From contig NZ_JABFTX010000003.1 in the NCBI RefSeq assembly GCF_021404305.1, positions 62,001-126,000 on the forward strand: a stretch of DNA of 64,000 nt, written 5' to 3'. A program made the position numbers and the translations under genes. This document shows positions 53,525 through 62,892 of this stretch, piece by piece (the first letter of the stretch is position 1; every line of letters starts with the position of its first letter). This DNA comes from Billgrantia ethanolica (GTDB lineage: Bacteria > Pseudomonadota > Gammaproteobacteria > Pseudomonadales > Halomonadaceae). Under the pieces are notes generated by a model, which ran no database searches, had not been told where the DNA came from, and saw only the letters and a program-made list of their open reading frames with translations.

Positions 53525-54607
53525 ATGAATGCCCCCGCGACACTTGCTGAACGCCTGACCGACGGCCATGCCGACATGGCCCCCACCACCTCCAGTCGGA
53601 TCGAGATGACCCTACCCACCCCTGGCGAGCTCAGGCGCCGTTTGCCCCTGGCGCCGCCGGTGGCCGAGCGCCTCGCCGCGCAGCGGCGCGCCATCCGTGA
53701 CATCGTGACGGGACGCGACGATCGCATGTTGGTGGTGGTAGGCCCCTGCTCGATTCACGACCCGCTGGCCGCGCTGGAGTATGCCCGGCGCCTTGCCGAA
53801 CTCGCCCCGCGAATCTCCGACCGCCTGCTTGCCGTGATGCGGGTTTATGTGGAGAAGCCGCGCACCACGGTGGGGTGGAAGGGGCTGGCCTACGATCCCG
53901 ATCTGGACGGTAGCGGCGACATGGCGCGCGGGCTGCATCTTTCGCGCCACATGATGCACGAGATTGCCGCCCTGGGCCTGCCGGTGGCCACCGAGGTGCT
54001 GCAGCCGATGCTGGCCAGCTACTTGGACGATCTGCTGGCCTGGGTTGCCATCGGCGCACGGACCACCGAATCGCAGCTGCACCGCGAGCTTGCCAGCGGC
54101 CTGGAGGCGGCGGTGGGGTTCAAGAACGCCACCAGTGGCGACGTGGGCGTTGCGGTGGATGCCATTCGCGCCGCCGCGCATCCGCACCAGCATTTCGGCC
54201 TCGATGAGCAGGGCCACCCCGCGCTGCGGGAGACATCCGGCAATCCCTATGCCCATGTGGTGCTGCGTGGCGGTCGCGATGGGCCCAACCATGACAGCGG
54301 CTCGGTCGCCGAGGCATGCCGGGCGCTGGAGCTGGCGGGGCTGCCCGCGCGCTTGATGGTGGACTGCAGCCATGCCAATGCGCGCAAGGACCATCGCCGT
54401 CAGGGCGAGGTTCTGCGCGACGTGATAGCTCAGCGGGTAAGCGGCGAGACGGCTCTGATGGGGCTGATGCTCGAGAGCCACCTGGAAGAGGGGCGTCAGG
54501 AACTCTCTCCCGGCGCCCTGCGCTACGGCGTTTCGGTGACCGACCCCTGCCTGGGCTGGCAGGCCACCGAGGCGCTGTTGCTGGAAGCGGCTGCCCGGTT
54601 GCGCTGA
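53525..54607 (+). CDS. 3-deoxy-7-phosphoheptulonate (DAHP) synthase, class I, AroH-like
   Basis: First step of the shikimate pathway: PEP plus erythrose-4-phosphate to DAHP. The 360-residue protein has VVVGPCSIHDP near 72, RVYVEKPRTTVGWKGL near 108 (PEP site), GFKNATSGD near 198, and DCSHANARKDHRRQ near 281 with metal ligands. SGNPYAHVVLRGG and TDPCLGW resemble the Trp-sensitive AroH isozyme more than AroG or AroF, but feedback specificity is inference, so I give no symbol. The ATG has ACGGAG six bases upstream; an in-frame ATG at 53498 would overlap leader peptide 2. Confidence 0.92.
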   Translation: MNAPATLAERLTDGHADMAPTTSSRIEMTLPTPGELRRRLPLAPPVAERLAAQRRAIRDIVTGRDDRMLVVVGPCSIHDPLAALEYARRLAELAPRISDRLLAVMRVYVEKPRTTVGWKGLAYDPDLDGSGDMARGLHLSRHMMHEIAALGLPVATEVLQPMLASYLDDLLAWVAIGARTTESQLHRELASGLEAAVGFKNATSGDVGVAVDAIRAAAHPHQHFGLDEQGHPALRETSGNPYAHVVLRGGRDGPNHDSGSVAEACRALELAGLPARLMVDCSHANARKDHRRQGEVLRDVIAQRVSGETALMGLMLESHLEEGRQELSPGALRYGVSVTDPCLGWQATEALLLEAAARLR

Positions 54608-54652
54608 CCAGTGCGACCTGAAGAACGGCACACGGCTGTACCTCAGCGAGAG

Positions 54653-54674
54653 ATGCCGGGATAATTCCCGGCAT
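54653..54674 (+). terminator. Terminator hairpin after the DAHP synthase gene
   Basis: ATGCCGGGA and TTCCCGGCAT-type arms form a 9-bp stem with loop TAAT, followed by TCTCGTT. It lies between the synthase and the DUF3087 gene. Confidence 0.55.
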
Positions 54675-54697
54675 TCTCGTTGCAACAGGAGTTGGGC

Positions 54698-55210
54698 ATG
54701 CCGTTTTCCTTCGAATACCACGACCCCGAGACCTACCGCCGCAAGGCCCGGCTGATCAGCCTGGCCATGGCCGGTCAGCTCATCGTCTTCGGCCTGGTGT
54801 TCTCCCAACTGCTGGTGGCGGCCTTCGGCTCCAGCCTGTGGCTCAACGCCCTGGGCGTATTCCTGGGGCTATTGGCCACCAGCCTGACCTTTGCCGTGCT
54901 GCGTGAGCGCCCCTGGATGACCGAGATGCGCTATGTCTGGCAGCTCAAGCACCAGCTCTCCCGGCTCAGCGGCTACCTTGCCACGCTGCGCCGGGAAATG
55001 GACCAGGGCAATCACGTCGCTCTGCACCTGATGACCGCCTACCACCAGGGCATGGTCCAGCTTGCCGAACTCAACGGGCGCACCCTGGACGACGATGCCG
55101 AGCAGCTCGGCGAGCGTGCCAGGATCCGTCGGCTGCGCGAAGAGCGCGGGCTGCCCGAACAAGTCGAAGGCTTCGACCCCAACGATCTGGCAGCCTTCAA
55201 GCGCAGTTGA
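54698..55210 (+). CDS. DUF3087 family membrane protein
   Basis: A 170-residue protein with two adjacent hydrophobic spans (about 20-40 and 46-65) and a long soluble, charged C-terminal part with helical character. It fits DUF3087, a family of unknown function found near hemB in gammaproteobacteria. CAGGAG lies seven bases upstream of the ATG. It converges on hemB with only two bases between the stop codons, so neither has room for a private terminator. Confidence 0.75.
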   Translation: MPFSFEYHDPETYRRKARLISLAMAGQLIVFGLVFSQLLVAAFGSSLWLNALGVFLGLLATSLTFAVLRERPWMTEMRYVWQLKHQLSRLSGYLATLRREMDQGNHVALHLMTAYHQGMVQLAELNGRTLDDDAEQLGERARIRRLREERGLPEQVEGFDPNDLAAFKRS

Positions 55211-55212
55211 GG

Positions 55213-56226
<1,014 letters not shown>

Positions 56227-56448
56227 CTACTCCGGCTGTGGCCACTGCCGCCATGGTGTCAGCTGGCGGTAGTGTGCCTGGAAAGAATGATGATGCAATG
56301 ACAAGCGAGTGTATGGAACGAGTATATCAGTGCCACCCCAAGCCGAAAGTCGCGCCTTGTCGCACCCCGCGCGACTCTCTAAAGTGTTGGCTTCGGGAAC
56401 AAAGGCTGAGCTCTTCATTCGAAGCGCCTTTACAACAAGGAGAAAGGC

Positions 56449-57111
56449 ATGAGCAAACAAGTGGCGGTCATCCTGTCGGGTTGCGGTGTCCAGGATGGCT
56501 CGGAAATCTACGAGACCACGCTGACCCTGCTGCGGCTGGATCAGTTGGGTATCGGCCATCGTTGCTTCGCGCCGGACATCATGCAGCACCATGTGATCGA
56601 TCACCTCAGCGGTGAGGTAGTCGAGGGTGAGGCGCGCAACGTATTGATCGAGTCGGCGCGCCTGGCGCGGGGCAATATCGCATCGCTCGACGAGCTGGAC
56701 GTCGATGAGTTCGATGCCGTCATCCTGCCCGGTGGCTTCGGTGCGGCCAAGAACCTCTCCAACTTCGCCGAAGCCGGCAGTGACATGGAGCCGCTGCCCG
56801 AGCTGGTCGAGGCGCTGGCTCCTTTCCATGAGGCGCGCAAGCCCATTGGCCTGATGTGCATCGCTCCCGCCCTGGTGCCCAAGCTGCTGGGGCCGGGCAT
56901 TGCCGTGACCATCGGCCACGACCCCGGCGTTTCTGGCGCCATCAGCTCCATGGGCGGGCTGCACCGCAGCTGCGGCGTGGAGGACATCGTGGTCGACTTC
57001 GAGAACCGCGTGGTGACCACCCCGGCCTACATGCTCGCCACACGCATCGGCGAGGCCGCTACCGGCATCTTCAAACTGGTGGAGCGTATCGACGAGCTGA
57101 TGGATCTCTGA
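56449..57111 (+). CDS. elbB: ElbB family glyoxalase-like protein
   Basis: A DJ-1/PfpI-type protein; ElbB of E. coli has glyoxalase activity and was linked to isoprenoid and lycopene yield. In the 220-residue protein VAVILSGCGVQDGSEIYE opens the fold, AVILPGGFGAAKNLSNFA near 85 is the nucleophile-side loop, and IGLMCIAPALVPKLL near 130 holds the catalytic-type Cys. AAGGAGAAAGGC precedes the ATG. The gene is divergent from hemB (228-bp gap; no clear promoter seen) and converges on tatC. Confidence 0.9.
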   Translation: MSKQVAVILSGCGVQDGSEIYETTLTLLRLDQLGIGHRCFAPDIMQHHVIDHLSGEVVEGEARNVLIESARLARGNIASLDELDVDEFDAVILPGGFGAAKNLSNFAEAGSDMEPLPELVEALAPFHEARKPIGLMCIAPALVPKLLGPGIAVTIGHDPGVSGAISSMGGLHRSCGVEDIVVDFENRVVTTPAYMLATRIGEAATGIFKLVERIDELMDL

Positions 57112-57132
57112 GGCCGTGTGATAAGCGGTAAT

Positions 57133-57168
57133 GAAAGCGCCCCGCTTCCTTCGAAGCGGGGCGCTTTC
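57133..57168. terminator. Bidirectional terminator between elbB and tatC
   Basis: GAAAGCGCCCCGCTTC and GAAGCGGGGCGCTTTC are perfect complements (16 bp) with loop CTTC, followed by TTATGTTTC. A-rich and T-rich ends make it suitable for both directions. Confidence 0.9.
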
Positions 57169-57197
57169 TTATGTTTCGGGCTTTATGTGTTTCGGAC

Positions 57198-57977
57198 TCA
57201 GGCCTCGTCGCGCTCTTCGCTGGCCTCGGCCGACTTGCGCCGCCGCCGACGTACTAGGCGGCCGAACAGAATGCCCACTTCGTAGAGCAGATACATGGGG
57301 ATGGCCAGCAGGCTCTGGGAGATCACGTCGGGCGGGGTCAGCAGCATGCCGACCACAAAGCAGCCCAGGATGATGTAAGGGCGCTTCTTCGACAGGCTCT
57401 CCACCGTGGTGGCGCCGGAGGCGATCAGCAGAAAGGTGGCGATGGGAATCTCGAAGGCCACGCCGAAGGCGAAGAACAGCTTGAGAACGAAGTTCAGGTA
57501 TTGATTGATATCGGTCATCACTGCCACGTTCTCCGGCCCGGTCTGGGTGAAGAACTGGAACAGCAGCGGGAAGACGGCGTAGTAGGCGAAGGCGGCACCG
57601 GCATAGAACAGGCCCACACTCGAGGCCAGCAGCGGCAGGGCCAGCGCCTTCTCGTTGTCGTACAGGCCGGGGGCGACGAAGGCCCAGGCCTGGTGCAGCA
57701 CGTAGGGGATGGCGATGAACACCGCCACCACCAGGGTCAGCTTGAAGGGGGCCAGGAACGGCGAGGCCACCTCGGTGGCGATCATCTGCGAGCCTTCCGG
57801 CAGCATGCCCATCAGCGGCTGGGCCACGAAGGTGTAGATCTCGTTGGCGAAGGGGTACAGGCCGAGGAAGATCACGAAGATCGCCACCACCGCCCGCAGC
57901 AGACGCGAACGCAGCTCGATCAGGTGCTCGATCAGGGGGGCCTGGCCAAGTTCCTGCTTGTCGTCGGAGTCGCTCAT
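57198..57977 (-). CDS. tatC: Sec-independent protein translocase TatC
   Basis: Core of the twin-arginine export system, binding the signal peptide RR motif. The 259-residue protein has six membrane spans. LIEHLIELRSRLLRA at the N-terminus carries the conserved cytoplasmic Glu, and GIAFEIP-type sequence (GVAFEIPIATF) is near 155. The end is a basic Arg-rich tail. Its start overlaps tatB by four bases. Confidence 0.96.
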   Translation of the reverse strand: MSDSDDKQELGQAPLIEHLIELRSRLLRAVVAIFVIFLGLYPFANEIYTFVAQPLMGMLPEGSQMIATEVASPFLAPFKLTLVVAVFIAIPYVLHQAWAFVAPGLYDNEKALALPLLASSVGLFYAGAAFAYYAVFPLLFQFFTQTGPENVAVMTDINQYLNFVLKLFFAFGVAFEIPIATFLLIASGATTVESLSKKRPYIILGCFVVGMLLTPPDVISQSLLAIPMYLLYEVGILFGRLVRRRRRKSAEASEERDEA

Positions 57978-58414
57978 CGGGAAGCGGCGTCCTTGTCATC
58001 GTCGGGAGTAGAGGAGGGCGTTTCGTCGCTTTGCCTGACCTCGGCCAGCGCCTCGTCGAGCCGCACCGAGGCGGGCGGCGGCTCGGCGTCGGGCTTGCGC
58101 TCGGGCGTGGCCGGCTTGTCGTCGTCGCCCCTTCGCGGGGTCGAGGTGGAGTAGGGCTGGGCGATGCTCTCCACGTCGCGCTTGGCCTTGTTCAGGCTCT
58201 CGTCGAGCTTGCTCTGCTGCTCCTTGAGCTTCTGCCGCAGCTCCTCCGCCTCGAGCTGGGAGTTGATCTCGCGCTGCATGCCCGACACGGTGCGCTTGAT
58301 CTTGCCGATCCACAGCCCTGCCGTGCGCGCAGCCTTGGGCAGGCGCTCGGGGCCGAGCACCAGCAGGCCCACAATGCCCAGGATCAGAAGTTCGAGAAAG
58401 CCGATATCAAACAT
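57974..58414 (-). CDS. tatB: Sec-independent protein translocase TatB
   Basis: Forms the receptor with TatC. The 146-residue protein starts MFDIGFLELLILGIVGLLVL: one N-terminal span with the conserved Glu8, then GPERLP at the hinge, an amphipathic helix and a long acidic, Pro/Lys-rich tail. MFDIGF and GPERLP identify TatB over TatA. Six bases after tatA. Confidence 0.95.
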   Translation of the reverse strand: MFDIGFLELLILGIVGLLVLGPERLPKAARTAGLWIGKIKRTVSGMQREINSQLEAEELRQKLKEQQSKLDESLNKAKRDVESIAQPYSTSTPRRGDDDKPATPERKPDAEPPPASVRLDEALAEVRQSDETPSSTPDDDKDAASR

Positions 58415-58420
58415 GGAGAC

Positions 58421-58681
58421 TTACTTGCGCTCTTCTCGTTCCTCGACGCCGTCTGCGCTCTTCTTCTCTTCGGCGCGGACGTCATAGGTGTTGGGCTGCT
58501 CTTCGTGGGTCACCTTGGCCTGCGGCTTGTCCTTGTCGTCGCCTTCGTTGACGGCCTGCTTGAAGCCCTTGACCGCGCCGCCCAGATCGGAGCCGACGTT
58601 GCGCAGCTTCTTGGTGCCGAAGATCAGAATGATGATGCCGAGTACGATCAGCAGTTGCCAGATACTGATGCCACCTAACAT
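58421..58681 (-). CDS. tatA: Sec-independent protein translocase TatA
   Basis: Forms the pore-like oligomer of the Tat system. The 86-residue protein starts [40 protein letters not shown] is the hinge and amphipathic helix that define TatA, followed by an acidic tail. The ATG was chosen by the family N-terminus, the longer frame having no homology. First of tatABC, 46 bp downstream of hisE. Confidence 0.96.
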   Translation of the reverse strand: MLGGISIWQLLIVLGIIILIFGTKKLRNVGSDLGGAVKGFKQAVNEGDDKDKPQAKVTHEEQPNTYDVRAEEKKSADGVEEREERK

Positions 58682-58727
58682 GAAGGTTACCTCTGAGTCG
58701 GGATTCCGGCGGATCCGGAAGTCATTT

Positions 58728-59063
58728 TTACTTTGACCTTGCGGCCTTCTCTTCGTGCCCGGATATTCCGAAACGCCGGGCCAGCTCGTCGAGCACGTCC
58801 CGGTGGTCGAGTCCAAGATGCGACAGCATCACCAGGCTATGAAACCACAGGTCGGCGGTTTCGGCGACCAACGCTTTACGTTCGTCGTCGCCACCTGTCT
58901 CGGCATCCTTGGCTGCCAGCAGGGTCTCCGTGGCTTCCTCTCCGACCTTTTCGAGTATCTTGTTAAGCCCCTTGGCATGCAAGGCGGCCACATAGGATTC
59001 GGCGGGGTCGGCGCTGCGGCGGCTGGCCAGCACGTCGAAGAGTTCGTCGAGAATATCACGCAT
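58728..59063 (-). CDS. hisE: Phosphoribosyl-ATP diphosphatase
   Basis: Second step of histidine synthesis: PR-ATP to PR-AMP. The 111-residue all-helical MazG-like protein has [15 protein letters not shown] near residue 40 and [13 protein letters not shown] near 68, with the Glu and Asp metal ligands. In Pseudomonas the order is ubiB-hisI-hisE-tatA; here only 30 bases separate ubiB and hisE, so hisI is not in its expected place and this is not a HisIE fusion. Confidence 0.94.
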   Translation of the reverse strand: MRDILDELFDVLASRRSADPAESYVAALHAKGLNKILEKVGEEATETLLAAKDAETGGDDERKALVAETADLWFHSLVMLSHLGLDHRDVLDELARRFGISGHEEKAARSK

Positions 59064-59093
59064 GCGGGCAGCTCCGTTTGCGGTGGGTCAAGT

Positions 59094-60719
59094 TCATTGC
59101 CAGGCCAGCAGCACGAGCCCGATGAGCCCGGCCGCCAGTACCGGCCAGGGTTGGTTTGCGGCCCATTCGGTGAGCGGCTGCCAGGCCAGCGCCAGCGCCG
59201 CCAGCAGCAGCCCCAGGCGCAGGCGTCTGCCGCCGCGCCGGCCGGCGTGCAGGTGGCGCTGGATGCCGCTCAGAGCGAGGGCCTGGCGGCGACGCTGACG
59301 ATGCTCCTGTTCGAGGCGACTCAGGGCCTGGTGGGCCACGCTGGGCAGTTCGGGTAGCTGACGCGACAGTTCCGGCGCCTGGCGCTTGAGCGACTCCCAC
59401 AGGCCCACGGCGCCGGCACGTTCCTGCATCCAGCGCTCCAGGTAGGGCTTGGCGGTGCTCCACAGGTCGAGATCTGGATAGAGCTGGCGCCCCAGCCCCT
59501 CGATGTTGAGCAGGGTCTTCTGCAGCAGCACCAGCTGCGGCTGGACCTCCATGTTGAATCGCCGCGCGGTCTGGAACAGCCCCAGCAGCACCTGACCGAA
59601 GGAGATGTCCTTGAGCGGCTTTTCCAGGATCGGCTCGCATACCGTGCGGATGGCGGCGGCGAACTCGTTGGCCCGGGTCTCCTCGCCGACCCAGCCCGAC
59701 TCGATATGCAGGGCGGCGACCTGATAGTAGTCCTGATGGAAGAAAGCCAGCAGGTTGCGCGCCAGGTAGTCCTGGTCTTCCCGCGTCAGGCTGCCGACGA
59801 TACCGCAGTCGATGGCGATGTATTGCGGGTCCTGTGGATTCTCGCGGGCGACGAAGATGTTTCCCGGGTGCATGTCGGCGTGGAAGAAGTTGTCGCGAAA
59901 CACCTGGGTGAAGAAGATCTCCACGCCGCGCTCGGCGAGGCGCTTGAGATCGGTGCCCTGGGCCTTGAGTGCAGCGATGTCGGCCACCGGGATGCCGTGG
60001 ATGCGCTCCTGGACCATGACCCGCTTGCGCGTCAGCGACCAGTGGATCGCCGGCACGTAGAGCAGCGGCGAGCCGTTGAAGTTGCGCTTGAGCTGAGAAG
60101 TGTTGGCGGCCTCCTTGCGCAGGTCGAGCTCGTCGAACAGGGTCGCTTCGTAATCGCGCACCACCTCCACCGGACGCAGGCGGCGCGCCTCGGGGAGCAG
60201 CGTCAGCAGACCGGCCACGCGGTACATCAGCGCCATGTCCTGGCGCATGACCCGGTCGATGGCGGGGCGGATGATCTTGACCACCACGTCCTCGCCGCTG
60301 TGCAGGCGGGCGGCGTGCACCTGGGCGATGGAGGCCGAGGCCAGCGGCTCGTGCTCGAAGTGGGCGAAGGCGACGTCGAGCGGCATGCGCAGCTCGCTCT
60401 CCACCAGTGCCCGTGCCTCCTCGCCGGGGAATGGCGGCACCTGGTCCTGCAGGCGGCGGAGTTCGTCTGCGATCTCCTCGGGCAGCAGGTCGCGGCGGGT
60501 GGAGAGCAGCTGACCGAATTTTACGAATACCGGGCCGAGCGATTCCAGCGCCAGGCGTAGGCGCTCGCCCCCCGTGCGTCGACCCACCGGCACCACGCGC
60601 AGCGGTGAGAACAGGAAGGCCAGCCGCAGCCACCAGGGCAGGCGCTGCAGCGGCAGTAGAGTGTCGAGCCGGTAGCGGGTGATCACCCAGATGATGCGCA
60701 GCAGGCGAAACAGCATCAT
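59094..60719 (-). CDS. ubiB: Ubiquinone biosynthesis kinase-like protein UbiB
   Basis: Atypical ADCK/ABC1 kinase-like protein needed for ubiquinone synthesis, acting as an ATPase at the membrane. In the 541-residue protein the defining KxGQ motif appears as [16 protein letters not shown] near residue 75; [11 protein letters not shown] near 128 is the A-rich loop; FHADMHPGN near 287 and the Asp of IDCGIVG near 306 are the catalytic and metal motifs. The last 45 residues form two hydrophobic spans. Its start overlaps the end of ubiJ by four bases. Confidence 0.95.
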   Translation of the reverse strand: MMLFRLLRIIWVITRYRLDTLLPLQRLPWWLRLAFLFSPLRVVPVGRRTGGERLRLALESLGPVFVKFGQLLSTRRDLLPEEIADELRRLQDQVPPFPGEEARALVESELRMPLDVAFAHFEHEPLASASIAQVHAARLHSGEDVVVKIIRPAIDRVMRQDMALMYRVAGLLTLLPEARRLRPVEVVRDYEATLFDELDLRKEAANTSQLKRNFNGSPLLYVPAIHWSLTRKRVMVQERIHGIPVADIAALKAQGTDLKRLAERGVEIFFTQVFRDNFFHADMHPGNIFVARENPQDPQYIAIDCGIVGSLTREDQDYLARNLLAFFHQDYYQVAALHIESGWVGEETRANEFAAAIRTVCEPILEKPLKDISFGQVLLGLFQTARRFNMEVQPQLVLLQKTLLNIEGLGRQLYPDLDLWSTAKPYLERWMQERAGAVGLWESLKRQAPELSRQLPELPSVAHQALSRLEQEHRQRRRQALALSGIQRHLHAGRRGGRRLRLGLLLAALALAWQPLTEWAANQPWPVLAAGLIGLVLLAWQ

Positions 60720-61354
60720 GCCGTGGCCTCACTTTCCAGCCGGCGCCGCAGGCGGCTCAGGCGGGCCTCGAGACGGTCGGCAGCCACTTCCAGCTCGGTG
60801 AGGTGATCGCGCAGGGTATCGAACTGCTGGCGTCCGGGCAGCAGGCGGGCCTCCTCGAACACGTATTCGGCGATATCGGCGCGCATCTCCTCCTGAGCGC
60901 GCAGGCCCCAGCGGGCCATGCGCTTGAGCCCCTCGGCCAGGCTATGGGCCGGCACGTCGCCCAGCCAGCGGGCCAGCTCGCCCTCCCAGTCGATGTCGAG
61001 ATCGAAGAACAGGTCGCGCACCTCCTCGAGCAGATGCACGCGCCCGCGTACCGCCAGCCGGCCGCGGAACATCAGGCGCTCCATCGACTCGCCGCCCAGC
61101 AGTTCACCGAGTGTTTCGGTATCGAGTTCGACCACGGTATCGACGGCGCTCTCGTCGGGCTCGTCCTGACGCATCAGGTCTACGCCGTGCGGGTGGAAGC
61201 CGATCAGCAGCGTCAGCGCCGGGCGCTCCAGGCGCAGCAGCAGCCGGCTCCCGGCCAGCCGTGACAGACGCGTGGGGGCGGCCATGTCGCGGGCGAGCAG
61301 GGCATTGAGGGTGCGCTCGATGCCGGCCAGCAGCAGGGTCGGAGTCAAGGTCAT
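60716..61354 (-). CDS. ubiJ: Ubiquinone biosynthesis accessory factor UbiJ
   Basis: SCP2-domain lipid-binding protein that organises the soluble Ubi complex. The 212-residue protein has an SCP2-like N-terminal part (about 15-120) and a C-terminal helical, coiled-coil segment (about 165-205, [20 protein letters not shown]). Identification rests mostly on its place between ubiE and ubiB, and on the domain shape. Confidence 0.9.
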   Translation of the reverse strand: MTLTPTLLLAGIERTLNALLARDMAAPTRLSRLAGSRLLLRLERPALTLLIGFHPHGVDLMRQDEPDESAVDTVVELDTETLGELLGGESMERLMFRGRLAVRGRVHLLEEVRDLFFDLDIDWEGELARWLGDVPAHSLAEGLKRMARWGLRAQEEMRADIAEYVFEEARLLPGRQQFDTLRDHLTELEVAADRLEARLSRLRRRLESEATA

Positions 61355-61361
61355 TGCGCCC

Positions 61362-62129
61362 TCAGAGCTTGATGCCGCGATGCAGGGCGACGATGCCCCC
61401 GGTGAGATTGGTGTACTCGACCCGTTCGAGGCCGGCCGCTTCCATCATTTGCTTGAGCGTCTCCTGGTCGGGATGCATGCGGATCGACTCGGCCAGGTAG
61501 CGATAGCTGTCGGCATCGCCCGCCACCATTTGGCCCATGCTGGGCAACAGGCGGAAGGAGTACTCGTCGTAGGCGCGGCTCAGCACGGGGTTGTTGGGCT
61601 TGGAGAACTCCAGCACCAGCAGACGGCCGCCGGGCTTGAGCACCCGGGCCATGGAGCGCAGGGCGGCGTCCTTGTCGGTGACGTTGCGTAGGCCGAAGGC
61701 GATGGTGATGCAGTCGAAGCTGTTGTCGGGAAACGGCAGGCACTCGGCGTTGGCCTGCACGTATTCGACGTTGCCGCCGACGCCGTTGTCGAGCAGCTTG
61801 TCGCGCCCGACCCGCAACATGGACTCGTTGATGTCGGCCAGTACCACCCGGCCGCGGGGGCCGACCATGCGCGAGAACTTGAGCGTCAGATCGCCGGTGC
61901 CGCCGGCGATGTCGAGCACGCTGTGACCGGGGCGCACCCCGCTGCGCTCGATGGTGAGCCGCTTCCACAGCCGGTGGATGCCGAACGACATGAGATCGTT
62001 CATGACGTCGTAGCGAGCCGCCACGGAGTGGAAGACGTCGGCCACGCGCGAGGCCTTCTCCTCGATCGGCACTTCCTGATAGCCGAAGTGAGTCGTGCGC
62101 TGGTCCCCGGGGGTGGAGTGAGGGCTCAT
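61362..62129 (-). CDS. ubiE: Ubiquinone/menaquinone C-methyltransferase UbiE
   Basis: SAM-dependent C-methylation in ubiquinone synthesis. In the 255-residue protein [17 protein letters not shown] near 41 and [20 protein letters not shown] near 158 are UbiE signatures; [15 protein letters not shown] near 72 is the SAM motif. The ATG at 62129 fits the usual N-terminus (a few residues before FGYQEVP); the frame extends upstream to 62186. Confidence 0.95.
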   Translation of the reverse strand: MSPHSTPGDQRTTHFGYQEVPIEEKASRVADVFHSVAARYDVMNDLMSFGIHRLWKRLTIERSGVRPGHSVLDIAGGTGDLTLKFSRMVGPRGRVVLADINESMLRVGRDKLLDNGVGGNVEYVQANAECLPFPDNSFDCITIAFGLRNVTDKDAALRSMARVLKPGGRLLVLEFSKPNNPVLSRAYDEYSFRLLPSMGQMVAGDADSYRYLAESIRMHPDQETLKQMMEAAGLERVEYTNLTGGIVALHRGIKL

Positions 62130-62233
62130 GCGTGAAAGGCTCCCGAATCGCTGCGAAAGGTGAGGCTGGGCCTCATGCTGGGCCACATTGTAGCCTTCCC
62201 CCGGCTGCCTTGTCTTTGACCTGCTGGGGCTAC

Positions 62234-62293
62234 TGAAGCTGCTCGATCTCGATTAGAGCGGCCCGATCTTGATTAGAGCTGCTTGATCTCGAT
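62234..62293. repeat. Three tandem 20-bp units at the 3' end of the DUF971 gene
   Basis: Read on the minus strand: ATCGAGATCAAGCAGCTCTA (which encodes the last residues IEIKQL and part of the stop), ATCAAGATCGGGCCGCTCTA and ATCGAGATCGAGCAGCTTCA. It looks like a partly decayed triplication of the gene's 3' end. Confidence 0.85.
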
Positions 62294-62656
62294 GCCCAGC
62301 GGTTCGCGACTCGCGCCGGCCTTTTCCAAGCGCTGGAGATAATCGGCCCAGTAGGCCTCGCGATGCTCGATCAGCTCATGCAGGTATTCCCAGCTGTAGA
62401 TGCCGCTGTCGTGGCCGTCGTCGAAGGCGAGCTTGACGGCATAGCGGCCCACCGGCTCGATGTTCTTGAGGCCGACGTCCTTCTTGCCGACCTGCAGCAC
62501 GGCCTGGCTGGGGTGGTGGCCGCGCACCTCGGCGGAGGGCGAGTAGACCCGCAGGTACTCCACCGGCAGGCGGTGGCTCTCGCCGTCGGCGTAGCTGAGT
62601 TCCAGCTCGCGGGCCTTCTTGTGGTAGTGGATCTTGCTGGGGATGGAGGCTGGCAT
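62273..62656 (-). CDS. DUF971 (GBBH-like N-terminal domain) protein
   Basis: A 127-residue cytoplasmic protein. ELSYADGESHRLPVEYLRVY and the later GRYAVKLAFDDGHDSGIYSW are the two signature stretches of DUF971, a domain also found at the N-terminus of gamma-butyrobetaine hydroxylase; a link to Fe-S or iron chemistry has been proposed for the family. The ATG at 62656 was chosen by family start. It follows hslU, as in Pseudomonas. Confidence 0.88.
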   Translation of the reverse strand: MPASIPSKIHYHKKARELELSYADGESHRLPVEYLRVYSPSAEVRGHHPSQAVLQVGKKDVGLKNIEPVGRYAVKLAFDDGHDSGIYSWEYLHELIEHREAYWADYLQRLEKAGASREPLGIEIKQL

Positions 62657-62783
62657 ATCGATGTCCTTCTCAGCATGGGCGGCAGGCACAGGGCGCACGA
62701 TACGCGACAATCAAGAGCGAAACCCTGGCCCTTCGCTTGCAGCTTGCGCGTCGGACAGGATCAAGGTCCCTCTTGCCTGTCCT

Positions 62784-62805
62784 CGATCGACATCCCTGTC
62801 GATCG
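62784..62805. terminator. Hairpin between hslU and the DUF971 gene
   Basis: CGATCGACA and TGTCGATCG form a 9-bp perfect stem with loop TCCC. No U-run follows on the minus strand. It may be a weak terminator or a stabiliser of the hslVU message. Confidence 0.45.
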
Positions 62806-62892
62806 CCGCGCGCTGCTACGCTTGGGCCAGCGCTCTTGCTAAGGTCGCTTGATCGCTCGCCCTGTGCCGTTCACAACGGCTCGTCTCACACG

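Noticed and set aside
53498..53527. Earlier ATG at 53498 as the DAHP synthase start
   Set aside because: It has no ribosome site and overlaps leader peptide 2; the ATG at 53525 has ACGGAG at correct spacing.
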